Positions 1-9,419 of a stretch of 64,000 bases of DNA are shown here, one piece after another. A model generated the notes under the pieces. It did not search any database. It was not told the origin of the DNA and saw only the letters and a list, made by a program, of their open reading frames with translations. The DNA is taken from assembly GCF_029852145.1 (NCBI RefSeq), contig NC_079973.1:27236422-27300421 (forward strand), in the 5' to 3' direction. Source of the DNA: Microplitis mediator. Taxonomy: Eukaryota; Arthropoda; Insecta; Hymenoptera; Braconidae. A program made the position numbers and the translations under genes. Numbering within the stretch: position 1 is the first letter of the stretch; each line of letters starts with the position of its first letter.

Positions 1-115
1 TTTATTTATTTATCGTTTTATTTATCGTTTATTTATTTATCGTTTTATTTATTTGTCTGATGTCTGCTAAATTCACACTCGTAAATTTTCAACTGTCTAC
101 TAATTTCAGGATCAT
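1..115. repeat. Truncated MITE-like ends at the window edge (families A and B)
   Basis: Positions 51-85 match the family A terminus (core GTCTGATGTCTGCTA followed by ATTCACACTC). The preceding ATTTATCGTTTTATTT repeats match the subterminal part of the copy at 1422-1625. Positions 75-115 match the family B terminus in reverse orientation (CTACTAATTTCAGGATCAT). The other end of the family A element lies left of the window. This is sequence similarity by eye; no target-site duplication was resolved. Confidence 0.55.
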
Positions 116-247
116 ACAAGATTGTTAGTTCCATAAACTTTTTTAAAAGTTATTGACATATGCGTTTGTTAAATTTTTTTCGTTAATTATTTTATCTGTT
201 TCTTTGAAAAAACAAAATTTTTTTTAACGTCTAATACTTTCAGTAAT

Positions 248-440
248 CAGTGTAAATGTAGTAGGCATCGGACAAATTCAAAATTATAAATAATTTAAAA
301 AAAACTATTTATAAAAAATGCACTTATTAATTCTTTAATTTTTTGAATGCTCATTTTTAAAAAATTTTATAATATTAATTATTTACTCTATTTATTAATA
401 ATTTAAAATTTGTCTGATGTCTGCTACATTCGCACTCATC
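248..440. mobile_element. MITE-like element, family A, copy 1
   Basis: The left end (GTGTAAATGTAGTAGGCATC, then GGACAAATTC) is an imperfect reverse complement of the right end at about 405-440 (GTCTGATGTCTGCTACATTC, then GCACTCATC). The interior is AT-rich, has no ORF, and carries an internal inverted pair (AAAATGCACTTATTAATT / TTTGAATGCTCATTTTT). About 193 bp with long terminal inverted repeats and no coding capacity is typical of a non-autonomous DNA transposon. The same ends recur at 728, 1422, 1632, 2456 and 3752. Superfamily is unknown. Confidence 0.65.
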
Positions 441-1240
441 TTTTAGTATCATCCATTTAAAGTAATTCCCCGTGGAAGTTATTTTTTTGAGTTTATGGGT
501 TGAGGTAAATATTATTATCACTTTTTGTTTATTAATTTATTTATTAAAAATTCTTTTTAATTGTTAAATATTTATTTTTTTCATTCAACTATTTAAAAAA
601 GTTTTTTATTTTTAAATGTTGATATTTTGTTTTTTACTCATTTGTTTACTTAACATTTTTTTCTATTTAAATGTTTAAAATATTTATTTATTAATTTGTT
701 TGGTTACAGTGACTCATAATTATTATGATCGCAATTGTGGCAGACATCAGATAAATTTAAAATGATTAATTAATAGAGTAAATAATCAATAAAATAATAA
801 TTATGAAAAAATGCGCATTTAAAAAATTTTCAAATTAACAAGTGCATTTTTTATAATTATTATTTTATTAATTATTTTAAATTTGTCTGATGTCTGCTAC
901 AATCATATTCATAATAATTTCGAATCATTGTAACCAAAAAAATAAATAAATATTTTAAACATTTAAATAGAAAAAAATTTTAAATAAACAAATGAGTAAA
1001 GAACAACATATCAACGCTTAAAAATTAAAAACTTTTTTAAATAGTTGAATGGAAAAAATAAATATTTAACAATTAAAAAAATTTTTTAATAAATAAATTG
1101 ATAAACAAAAAGTGATAATAATATTTCTCTCAACCTATATGAACTTAAAAAAATAACTTCCATGGGGAATTACTTTGAATTGATAATACCGAAAGATGAG
1201 TGTAATGTAATGATGCTGAATTTAGCAGACAATTAAAAAT
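405..1240. repeat. Large imperfect palindrome (fold-back) centred near 818
   Basis: The left arm (about 430-725) is the imperfect reverse complement of the right arm (about 910-1205). Examples: GGAAGTTATTTTTTT at 473-487 pairs with AAAAAAATAACTTCC at 1147-1161; GGTTAC near 702 pairs with GTAACC at 930-935; CTCATC at 435-440 pairs with GATGAG at 1195-1200. All give a centre of 817-818. The 728-908 MITE sits exactly at the centre, so the whole is a roughly 780-bp hairpin with a smaller hairpin at its core. It has no ORF. It could be a larger fold-back transposon or an inverted duplication around the MITE. Confidence 0.75.
728..908. mobile_element. MITE-like element, family A, copy 2 (core of the palindrome)
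   Basis: The left end TGGCAGACATCAGATAAATT pairs with the right end AATTTGTCTGATGTCTGCTA. Inside, ATGCGCATTTAAAAAATTTT and AACAAGTGCATTTTTTATAA form a further inverted pair. The length is about 181 bp with no ORF. It occupies the exact axis of the 405-1240 fold-back. Confidence 0.65.
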
Positions 1241-1413
1241 TTTTGGATTTTATTTTCGACTAGTTAATTGCAAAAATTAAAAAAACTAAAAATATACACT
1301 TGTAGAAAATTTAAAAAACTATAAGTGCAATTTCTTAAAATATTTTTTTTTATAATTTATGGTTTTGAAAAATTCCAAAAATTATTAGATGTCGGTTAAC
1401 TTCAGAATCATGT
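1207..1413. mobile_element. MITE-like element, family B
   Basis: The left end (ATGATGCTGAATTTAGCAGA, then CAATTAAAAATTTTTGG) is an imperfect reverse complement of the right end (CCAAAAATTATTAGATGTCG, then GTTAACTTCAGAATCAT). It is about 207 bp, AT-rich and non-coding. Solitary family B ends occur at 75-115 and 2395-2440. Its TAGCAGACA core resembles the family A terminus, so the families may be related. Confidence 0.55.
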
Positions 1414-1421
1414 GATATAAC

Positions 1422-1625
1422 GAGTGTGAATATAGCAGACATCAGACAAATTTAAAACGATAAATAAATAAAGTAAATAATTTTAAAAAAATATTTATAA
1501 AAAATGCACTCATTAATTTAAAAATTTTTTGAATGCGGATTTTTTAAAAATTTTATTATATTAATTATTTACTCGATTTATTAACAATTTTAAATTTGTC
1601 TGATGCCTGCTACATTCACACTCAT
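1422..1625. mobile_element. MITE-like element, family A, copy 3
   Basis: This is the clearest copy. GAGTGTGAATATAGCAGACA with TCAGACAAATTTAAAA at the left is matched in inverted orientation by TTTTAAATTTGTCTGATGCC with TGCTACATTCACACTC at the right. The terminal inverted repeats are about 37 bp in a 204-bp element without ORFs. It abuts the family B copy on its left and copy 4 on its right. Confidence 0.7.
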
Positions 1626-1631
1626 GTAATC

Positions 1632-1896
1632 TCGCATACATCAGACAAATCGTAAATTATAAATAAATAGAGTATATAATTTATAAAATAAAATATTTAA
1701 AAAATGCCCATCTAAAACATTCTGGAAATTAATAAGTGCATTTTTTATAAATATTTTTTTAAAAATTATTTATAATTTTAAATTTAAAAAAAATAACGCA
1801 GTTTTAGGTTAAAAATAGAGTCAAGTTTATGATAATAATCATACAGTTTTGAGTATTTTTTTTTTAAATTTGTCTGATGTCTGCGACATTTACATT
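1632..1896. mobile_element. MITE-like element, family A, copy 4
   Basis: CATACATCAGACAAATCGTA at the left is matched in inverse by AAATTTGTCTGATGTCTGCG at 1862-1881. It is longer (about 265 bp) than the other copies because of extra AT-rich sequence near 1790-1860. It has no coding capacity. Confidence 0.55.
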
Positions 1897-2115
1897 AACA
1901 ATAATTCTTAGTCACTGTTATTCAACTTACTTAATAATCAATTTGATTTTTTATTTCTTTTTTTCAGTTTAATATTTTTTTAACAACAATTTTTCTAATA
2001 TTCCGCTTTTTGTCTTAGATATATTTTTTTTTTTTTTTTTTTTTCAAATATATCAAAACGCTAGTGCTGTCACCAGTAGTTGATAGAGAAAAACAAATTT
2101 GTCTTCTTTGTCTGT

Positions 2116-2203
2116 AGTTTATTTTTTTATTCTTTCTATCATCAGTATGCCAGAAAGTGTCAATGAAGTGTTAAGCCAACTCTCCAAACCAGCTGACGAA
2201 TAA
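2116..2203 (+). other. Possible terminal exon or small ORF, unrecognised
   Basis: A pyrimidine-rich tract ending in ATCAG at 2141-2145 is followed by ATG at 2147 and an 18-codon frame ending in TAA at 2201-2203 (starts MPESVNEVL, ends SKPADE). The acidic, lysine-containing composition differs from the surrounding AT-driven translations. It could be the last exon of a plus-strand gene whose upstream exons lie left of the window, with the MITE cluster in its last intron; it could also be a chance ORF. I do not recognise the peptide. Confidence 0.2.
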
Positions 2204-3751
2204 ATCTCGTCCGTTTAGAAATATTTTAATTATTAATTGTTTTGTCATTAATTAAATATGACAGATGTATTTAGTATTTGTAATTTACCAAAAAAAAAAA
2301 AATTTAATGATTTGATAAAAATTTTTTTACAGGAAATTGAGTAATTTAAAAATTACCTCAGTACTTTGTTTTAAATTCATCAATTTAAAAAGTTTATGAT
2401 TCTGAAGTTAACAGACAATTAACAATTTTCGGTTTTTATTTCAACAAATCAATGTGAGTGTGAAGACATGAGAAAATTTATAAATTGTAAATAAATAAAT
2501 AAATGAAATTTAAATAAATATGCGTACTGTTATTATTTTGCAACCTTTCATTCGACTTTGCTGATCAGGTAATACAAAATTTTACAGTTGACTCGGAATT
2601 TTTTAGTATTTCATGTGTGTTTCTTAACTCGATAAAATTTTTTCCTAATTTCAAATAAACTAGACGTTGAGCTGCAGGTTCTTTTCCCTCTTCGAACTGT
2701 CATAAGTCATAACTAACTTTTAAATTAAGTTTTATAGTGCCAAAAAATGGAGCTTCACTTCCACATATTTATAAATGCTAATAATTGTAATTAGAGTGAA
2801 TGTAGCTGACAATTGGTTAAATAAAGTTGGCTAAAGTTTTGAATAAATAAATAAAAACTAAGTTAAATAAAATTTAAAAAATGCGAAATTTAAATATTTC
2901 TGAATGAATTCCGAAATGCGCTGCGAGCAGCTCAGCAGCAGACTGTTCAAGTGCAGCGTACAGTAAACTTTTTAGTCTAATTAACATAATTATCGACACA
3001 AATAAATTTCATAAAATTAAAAAATTTCAATTTTGAAATTTCATAACTTTTATAACAAACGCTGGTATCGACCGTCAGAAAACTAGACCTCATGACAATT
3101 TAACTTCCGGTGAACATCAAAATCCTTATTTTTACTTTGTTGTCAATTTATCATAAATCATTAAGGGTCAGCAGTACTAAACGAATTTTCGAATTTTACT
3201 TTTCTAATTACATTTTGAATAATTACGTCACTCCAATGATGAAAACCTTCCGAAAAAGTTTCTTTCACATTTTTGCAGAAGCTATAAAAATTTATGTGAT
3301 AACAATTGATTAATAAATTGAAAGAAAAGTAAAATTCAAAAATTCGTGGCCCAGCCAAAGACAGTTGTGAGCGTTAGTGCTGCCCTCGTTCGGTAGCAAG
3401 AGAACCTCTCATAGATATATTTTTAACTCGCTCTATCCTTCCTAACCAATTGACTGACATTTCTCATAAGTCTAACATTTTTTTATCCTAATTAACGATT
3501 ATTTATAAACATCAAATATCATTTTAAAGTGTCCTAGAACAAAATACTAGATTGTAAATAAAAAACTCATGTTTATTTTATCAAGTTGATTTTTAAATAT
3601 TTTCTACTAAAAAATAGCGATAAGTAAGGGCTGATTCACGCAGATTTTTGCAATCGTGCTGACGAAAAGGATTGAAATTTTTTTCAAATCATCTATTCAT
3701 GCTACGTAACATTTATCATATATGAATAAGGATTTGAATAAGCGAAATTTA
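2204..3751. other. Non-coding AT-rich stretch with solitary MITE ends
   Basis: No gene was recognised. It contains a family B terminus at 2395-2440 (GATTCTGAAGTTAACAGACA) directly followed by a family A terminus at 2456-2512, the same B-then-A order as at 1207-1625. The short ORFs here have no protein-like composition. Confidence 0.5.
3182..3346. repeat. Short inverted-repeat pair (24 bp arms)
   Basis: CGAATTTTCGAATTTTACTT followed by TTCT at 3182-3205 is the reverse complement, with one mismatch, of 3323-3346. The 117 bp between the arms is AT-rich and non-coding. It may be a very small MITE or a solo fold-back; the arms differ from families A and B. Confidence 0.5.
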
Positions 3752-3795
3752 ATGAGTGTGAATGTAGCAGACATGAGACAAATTGATAATTAAAA
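3752..3795. repeat. Solitary family A MITE terminus
   Basis: GAGTGTGAATGTAGCAGACA followed by TGAGACAAATTGATAATT matches the family A terminal inverted repeat. No partner end was found downstream before the CpG-rich patch at 3840, so this looks like a truncated copy. Confidence 0.5.
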
Positions 3796-3839
3796 ATAAA
3801 AAAATTTGGGCACGGGTGCGATCAGATTACGGGTTATTT

Positions 3840-3992
3840 ACAAAGTGACCCGCGCGCATGCGTAAAAATGGAGAAAAATGACCAAAAACCCGCGCTTTTT
3901 AACTCTCCAGCACTCTCGTGAAACGCGCGCCACGTGATGAGAAAAATTTTCACACATTCTGCGCAAGCGCGCGTATGCGCACGCATGCGTGG
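3840..3992. promoter_or_regulatory. CpG-rich patch with NRF1-like palindromes and an E-box
   Basis: In an otherwise AT-rich stretch this segment holds CGCGCGCATGCG (3851-3862), CACGTG (3931-3936), TGCGCAAGCGCGCG (3960-3973) and TATGCGCACGCATGCG (3974-3989). The alternating GCGCATGCG motif resembles the NRF1/Erect wing consensus (YGCGCAYGCGCR). It lies about 380-530 bp upstream of the inferred first exon of the Rsf1 gene, so a role as promoter-proximal element is plausible. The motif match is seen; the function is inferred. Confidence 0.5.
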
Positions 3993-4818
3993 ATCTACTT
4001 TATTTTAAATATTTCAAAATCTAAAAGATTTTAGTTGTCAAACAAATTATCTTTTTTTGGACTAAATTTATAGATGATCATATTTCTTAATATCGAAAAA
4101 TATTTATAAAATAATAAATATAATAAAGAACATAACAATAACTTCTATATAATATTTCAAGAAAGCGACTACAGACATCCGCTTAAAGAAAAGAGAGCTG
4201 GTAGTAAATTCCGCGAGCGCGCTCTGATGATGATTTATCAGCATCCCCATAACGCCTGGGCTAGTTCGGATTCCTGTCACATGTCTTTGGTAGCCCCTCC
4301 CGCTTTTGTGATTTTGTCTACATCCTGTACTCACACCCGCTCTACATAAAACTTTATCTTTCACAGCGTTCTCTATTCTCTATCGTTCCCTCGCTATAAT
4401 ATTGATTCGTTTGGAGATTAAGGTACATATATTTATTTAATAATTAAAAAAAAAATTTTGTAGTTTTTTTAGTAATAAATAAAAAATGATTATTTAATTA
4501 AACCATTTATTAAATATTTATTATCACAAATGATAAACAAATACAATAAATATCTGCGCATTGAGTAATTTACCGCTGCGATGCAATGAACTTGATCATT
4601 CTGATGACTCGTATTGTCATCTAAATTTTAATAAAATAGTGATAATATCAGTAATAAGTTGTGATTATTCTAACGTTTGATTATCAGTTAAATTTATAAA
4701 AATATAAATTTATAAATTAAATTATTTTATTTTTCCAGATTATAAAAAGTAAGAAAAATATACTAGCTTATATTGTAGTGAAAAATAAAAAAAAAAGTAA
4801 ATAATAATAACATTAATA

Positions 4819-5486
4819 ATGACGCCGGAGGGATATACGCGAGTGTACGTCGGCGGTCTGAATGACACGATCAAAAAGGAAGATTTACAAACAGAGTTTG
4901 AAAAATTTGGGAAATTGAATAAAGTATGGGTGGCATTTAATCCGCCAGGTTTTGCATTTATTGAGTTTTTGAGAGTCGACGAGGCTGAGTTAGCTTGCAA
5001 CAGCATGAACGGTTCTGAAATAATGGGAGCCAAGTTGAGAGTCGAGATATCCCGCGGTCCCGGTCGGAGTAGAAGTAGAGGCGGCGGCGGTGGCGGGGGT
5101 GGGTTCAGAGGTCAATCTGGCGGCGGCAGAGGCGGTTTCGGCGGTTCGCGTAGATCTTACGGCGGAGGTGGCGGCGGTGGTGGTTATCACCGTGATAACA
5201 ACTCGTACGGTAATCAAGGCGGCAATACCAATAGCTATCATTCAGGCAGGGCGGGTGGTGGTGGTCCGAAATACAGCAGAGGACGATTTGGGGGTGATAA
5301 CAATTACTCTGGTGGAAGAAACAATACGGGGTACATGCCCGGCGGAGGTAATGCTTATTCCCAACAAGGATACAACAATTCGTCTGGCAACGGAGATGCA
5401 ACTGTTGACTATTATAATAGAAGAAATAAGGATTCCTCATCAGCCTCCTCTAGATACCGCAATCGGTCACCGGCTGGACGCGGCAG
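4819..5486 (+). CDS. Rsf1: Rsf1-type RRM splicing factor (glycine-rich)
   Basis: RNA-binding protein of the SR-related class. One RRM spans residues 7-79, with RNP2 VYVGGL (9-14) and RNP1 GFAFIEFL (44-51). The KKEDL...GKLNKVW..FNPPGF pattern is what I know from Drosophila Rsf1, a splicing repressor that antagonises SR proteins. A long Gly/Arg/Ser/Tyr/Asn-rich tail follows and ends near RNRSPAGRG, like the RSRSP end of Rsf1. A likely 5' UTR intron runs from AG|GTACAT at 4423 to TTTTCCAG at 4738. The open frame continues to 5703, but after GGCAG|GTATAC at 5487 it turns hydrophobic and AT-driven, which looks like intron read-through. A candidate final exon begins at 5819 (GTTCACAG|TCATCG) and stops at 5844-5846. 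The 3' end is therefore uncertain. The next gene, zw10, converges from the right. Confidence 0.85.
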
Positions 5487-5846
5487 GTATACGTCCAATA
5501 CAACCATAATATATCTACTTATTATTGTCATTATTATTTGTAGCAAAAGTGGTTGTCTCAATGACTCTATAAAAATAACAACTACCGGGTTCTTCTTTCT
5601 AATCAACCATTTAATTACTGCTATTTTATTATTGTCGTATACTTGTTTCTTTAACTTTGATAATTTATCTTTACAACTACGATTGCATGTGGATATTACT
5701 TGATATAATATATTTATATAAACTGTCTTCTCAATCAAGCATAAAAATAACTAAACGGTACTAAAAATAGTACGTGTTGAATTTTAAAAAAAATCCTTGT
5801 ACGCTTCCATGTTCACAGTCATCGTCATCTTCGTGAATGCACGTAA

Positions 5847-6521
5847 TGAGTTTGAAGCTGCGACAGTTCTACGTTACCACTGCAATAAGAGTGGCTAATA
5901 ATTATAAATCATCTACTTCTTGCTTGTCCCCTCGATGACTACCACAACCACTATCACCACCACCACCACCCGTTGTTCTGGCCAATCTACACAGCTACGT
6001 GTATATATATACAAAAAAAAAAAAAAAAATAAGAAAACAAAATTACAGACATTATTGTAACAACATCAATCTAATCAATTAATTAAGTTAATCATATACA
6101 TAAATTAGTCTTACGGTGATTAAACTCATCACATTTGTGTATGTTACACTTTTTTAAAAATCTATTTTTCATATTACGTTTATTACATATTTAATTAATT
6201 AATATCATCTTATAATTCCTCTGGTAGTTGTTTACTTTACATTTATCTTTGCCTTTAAGGAAAAAAAAAATTAAATTTAGAACACACATTTTTAATACGC
6301 AAAAGTTAAGAAAATTTTATAATAAAATCTAATAAAAATAAAAAAAAAAAATTATCAGTGCTTATTAGTCAAAAAAAAAAAAATTACACTAATGATTAAT
6401 TAATTACCTCGACGCCTAAATTATCTTTAGACAAAATTACATATATTTTAAATAAATTTATTATTTTCAATAGTACAAAACATTTATAATTAATAATAGT
6501 GATAGTAATTATAATTTATAA
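5847..6521. other. Convergent 3' intergenic region between Rsf1 and zw10
   Basis: About 675 bp of AT-rich sequence with a CCA-rich run (5940-5970), several poly-A runs and AATAAA-like motifs. It probably holds both 3' UTRs. No ORF or RNA gene was recognised. Confidence 0.5.
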
Positions 6522-9179
6522 TTATTTGATAGTAGCAAGCAATGCAGATCTGCGCTCGGTATTTTGAAAGAGCGCTCTTACAAGTTGTTTTACTTGACTC
6601 GCGGTAAATTCCCGCGCTAGAGGACCTTTGCCGTCTGCCCAGCGTTGCTCAATGTCCTTCAACGAGGCCTCCAGTACTTTAATAAGTTCCAGCATTTTTT
6701 GCCACTTGTTCACGTAACGGTTTACCGAATTTTCTTCCTGTAACAAATTATCAATAACATAACAAATTTTTATCTTAATTATACAGGAGGTAAGTAATGA
6801 AGGAGTAAAAGCCGAAAATAAATTACCGAAAATATTAACGGAGCTCTTTTGACAACCATGTTAAAGAGATTTACGAGTTCAGTAGCTGCGTCAGCGGATA
6901 TATCTTCCAATATAGTAACTTTGAATATTATATCCTCGATCATTGAGTTTAATATGCAGCCAAGTGTCTTGTGATATACATTTATCGGCAATACATTAAA
7001 CCAAACTGTTTTCAATAACTCTAATTGTCTAATGCACTGTCTCAGTGCACGTTCGACTCCCGATGACGAGGGCAATTGATTTTGAGCGAGTTGTGACAAT
7101 CCTATTAATAAAAATATTAAATTAATAAATACTCAATTAATTGATTGATTAAATAATTAATTAAAATACCTGAATCTTTAATTATGTCTGTTATAATTGT
7201 CCGTTGATATTTAACGTGATTCAAAAATGTTTGGGCGCCAATATTACGTAATTTTAATGATAAATCAACGTATGTAATATTGTGTTTCTGTAATTTTGGT
7301 AATTTTTCTCTGTACTCATGCCCGAGGGTCATTAAATTGTGGGCAAGATACATACAGTTGTTGTGAAATAACGCTGTTAGTAAAATAAATAATTAAAATA
7401 TTTAATAACAATTAAGACTGTGATAAAATTACTTACCAACTTGTTGAGGAATTGTTTCCAAAAATTTTTTATGATACTCTGGCACCGTCCAAACGTAATG
7501 CTCAATAACATTACGACTAGTGTAATATAATTTAGCAGCTGCAGCAGTTGAATTATCAGAATTGAGTACCGCTTCATCAAGAATATCACGGACCAGTAGC
7601 ATCAACTCTTTGGCGCTGTTACTTATTTGACAGGACGGTAACCGGAATGTATTTTTACTCAAATTACGCTCAACTTTAGCATTTATAAGTGTACAATTAT
7701 TTACGTGAGCATGATATTTATCATTTGATTTTTCTTCTTCACTAAAATTGTCCTCATATTTAAATGAATCATGTAAATTTTTCTTTACAAGCTGGCTTGC
7801 TTTCACCAAAAACTCTTGTGATATTTTATCAATGTACAGTTTATCAATATCTTTAATATAATTTGAAATGACCAATTGATCTTTGCTGATAAATCCTGTA
7901 AAAAATAAATAAATAAATATTATTATTATTATTTAGTTAATTAATTATTAATACCGTACCTATTTCTCCCAAATACTCTTCAAATTCATGAATATCTTCT
8001 TCCACGCTCTTAAAATTACTCAGTTCAACACTTGAACTTGGGATAATGTCATTTATACAATTATTCAATAAATAATCAGACAATTGTGCCCACAAATGTT
8101 CACTGAGACGGTTTATAAATGTTTTACCATCGATATCAACATTCAGATGCTGGTAAATAAATTGAAACAGCATTTTTAAATTATACAAAATAAATTTATA
8201 CGTTGGCAATTCTTTTTTTTCACTCGAGACCACGACATTGAATACTTTTTCTTCGTCAACAAAGACCGAGCACTCGGAACGTATAATCGGGCTGATGATA
8301 AACTTCATTAATTTTGTAGCAAAGTGCTCAAGAGAGGCAGGAAGTTCTGACAAATAGTGGAGAGCTTGGATAATATTTCTTATTTCCTGAGGATCGCAAT
8401 CGATTGTCAAACTTATGCTGCTGCTGGTACTGGTCTTTGAGTCTTTGGATGTCTCATCATCATTGCTGGCTGTCCAAATAACGTGCTCGCTCCAAATTTT
8501 CAGTACGGCAGTCAAAAGAGATCTGTATGTCAGCAGATAGTTTTCCTTAAGTGCTGAGTAAATATTGAGCATCTGTAAATCACCATGAGACTCGTCATCG
8601 TTCAGCAAAACAATTATCTTGTTTAAAACTTTAGCTGCTTCGACGTAATCCTTATTTTGTCTCAACTTGTCAACAGACTTTGTAAACTGCTCGAGCTCAA
8701 GCAACTTTGCCGACAAATACAAACTTGAGTTACAGGCAATCAGAGCTTGGGAGAGATTTTTCAACTCTTTTATTGATCCAGACAGCTCCACTTTTATCTA
8801 TAAAATAAAATCTTTAGATACTTTGACAACTGACAGCTAAAAAATAAAATAAACTAATTACCTGATCATCGATTTTGGACTTTAGCATCTTCATATCCTC
8901 AATAAGTTTCCTACTTTTTTCAACCAAAACATAATCATTCTGCAGTGTAGGTAAAAAATTTATGTAATTATCTTCAATAAATTCTTTAACGTCACTTTTT
9001 AATTTAACTATTTCCTTTTCTATATCATTTACTTTTTTCTTCAGCTCAACGGCATTCATCTTGCCTGCAATTATTATTTAATTACCTCCATCGTATACTT
9101 ACATTTTAAATTATTTTTATTTATAAATATCCTCACCTGTTGAATCTGTCAGCAAGACATCCATCACCAGGGAACTCAT
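6522..9179 (-). CDS. zw10: Centromere/kinetochore protein zw10
   Basis: Subunit of the RZZ complex (Rod-Zw10-Zwilch), which recruits dynein and checkpoint proteins to kinetochores, and of the NRZ tether for Golgi-to-ER vesicles. Seven exons in transcript order: 9179-9137, 9064-8862, 8797-7960, 7895-7437, 7373-7170, 7101-6827, 6737-6522. All junctions are GT-AG and phases are continuous; the product is 745 aa (human 779). The N-terminus [12 protein letters not shown] and the C-terminal block [10 protein letters not shown] followed by [10 protein letters not shown] are hallmarks of the family, as is the interior block with [18 protein letters not shown]. The N-terminal third is coiled-coil-like. 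The start at 9179 is preferred over a Met in exon 2 because exon 1 reproduces the conserved N-terminus. It lies 240 bp downstream of the Trmt2a stop on the same strand; whether transcription is coupled is not known. Confidence 0.95.
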
Positions 9180-9419
9180 CTTGACTTAAAAATATATATA
9201 AATATTGCTGCTGTCAATCTAAATTTACTCTGTACACGAGTACATAAATTTTTTAGGTTAGGACGTCATTGTTTATTCGTTGATGAAGCGGGAAAATTAA
9301 ATTGTCAGATTGGACTCAAAAAAATTAAGTTATTAACTAATAATATTTAGCAAGTAAATAATTTTGTATACACGAGTGTAAATTTTTATTTATTTATTTT
9401 TTTTTTTGTACATAAAAAA

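Noticed and set aside
5090..5509. Long Ala/Val/Ile-rich ORF overlapping Rsf1 in another frame
   Set aside because: It is a shadow of the GGN glycine codon repeats in the Rsf1 tail; the RRM-encoding frame is the real one.
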